Assembly: GCA_019057865.1 (NCBI GenBank)
Contig: JAHLWP010000005.1
Coordinates: forward strand, 92,912-156,911
Length of the DNA: 64,000 bases
Origin: Promethearchaeota archaeon
GTDB lineage: Archaea > Asgardarchaeota > Lokiarchaeia > Sigyniarchaeales > SOKP01
Direction: 5' to 3'
A program made the translations under genes and the position numbers. Positions 63,937-64,000 of the stretch are shown piece by piece (position 1 is the first letter of the stretch; every line of letters begins with the position of its first letter). The notes under the pieces are model-generated. The model was not told where the DNA came from and ran no database searches. It saw only the letters and a list, made by a program, of their open reading frames with translations.

Positions 63937-64000
63937 TCATGAAATTTTGGGTAGTTACAAAACCCAGTGATGGGTTTTAAATCTTTCGATATCTGCTTTT

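Noticed and set aside
63749..63970. Plus-strand frame with a long serine run
   Set aside because: The serines are the antisense reading of the acidic GAA/GAT codons of the small minus-strand ORF.

Overview
The window is strongly AT-rich and gene-dense and reads as archaeal chromosome. It has an A/V-type ATP synthase operon, the archaeal-style split PurS/PurQ/PurL, a geranylgeranyl-reductase-family flavoprotein, and TATA boxes about 25 bp in front of start codons (apparently leaderless transcripts). Shine-Dalgarno sites occur at only some genes. The mix of archaeal information and lipid features with bacterial-type metabolism (2-hydroxyacyl-CoA dehydratases, an AGPS-like flavoenzyme, GlmS, an E1 dehydrogenase pair) and many lineage-specific coiled-coil and membrane proteins fits an Asgard (Lokiarchaeia-like) archaeon. 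That placement is inference; no rRNA or other marker lies in the window.

Layout. 0-2.3 kb: end of an A-type ATPase operon (K, C, start of the next subunit) and a DUF47/PhoU-like gene on the minus strand. 2.4-3.9 kb: two VIT1/CCC1-like membrane proteins. 4.0-8.6 kb: a 2-hydroxyacyl-CoA dehydratase set (activator ATPase plus two component-D subunits), then a gamma-glutamylcyclotransferase-like protein and a class I glutamine amidotransferase. 8.7-20 kb: carbohydrate block (GT4, GH130, half a glycosyltransferase, GH13, GlmS, a NagB-like protein, a phosphohexomutase) with a third dehydratase paralogue inside it. 21.8-26 kb: a compact operon of AGPS-like FAD oxidase, GlpC/HdrB-like Fe-S protein and FGGY kinase. 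27-32.1 kb: MazG-like enzyme and purine genes purC, purS, purQ, purL. 32.3-41 kb: a mini zinc-finger protein, an RGG/zinc-ribbon membrane protein paired with a CBS membrane protein, a HAD phosphatase, a beta-lactamase-fold protein, a membrane M28 peptidase, and a PadR/Hsp20 pair. 41-49.3 kb: a large membrane protein with FG-GAP-like loops, a geranylgeranyl reductase, an amidohydrolase, E1 alpha/beta, and a ZIP transporter. 49.5-55.3 kb: a DUF6125-like protein, an orphan adenine methylase, NadE and lineage-specific proteins.

From about 55.4 kb to the end the window is an accessory and partly decayed region. It holds an AbrB-like/beta-helix chimera, a zinc-ribbon pseudogene, an OAS/CD-NTase-like nucleotidyltransferase broken at a poly-A run, a VapBC-type pair, a PIN-family pseudogene, a winged-helix protein, and a SIR2 protein with 17 TPR units bracketed by diverged direct repeats.

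The most unusual signals are these. (1) Several genes have conserved N-termini with no possible ATG/GTG/TTG start, three of which fit an AUA codon. (2) Two tiny proteins share an exactly spaced CX2C-X23-HX2H pattern. (3) An RGG-rich membrane protein carries cytoplasmic zinc ribbons. (4) A neighbouring PadR and Hsp20 share a CFPF motif. (5) The SIR2-TPR gene sits between repeat copies of a small acidic ORF. No rRNA, tRNA, CRISPR array or insertion sequence was recognised.
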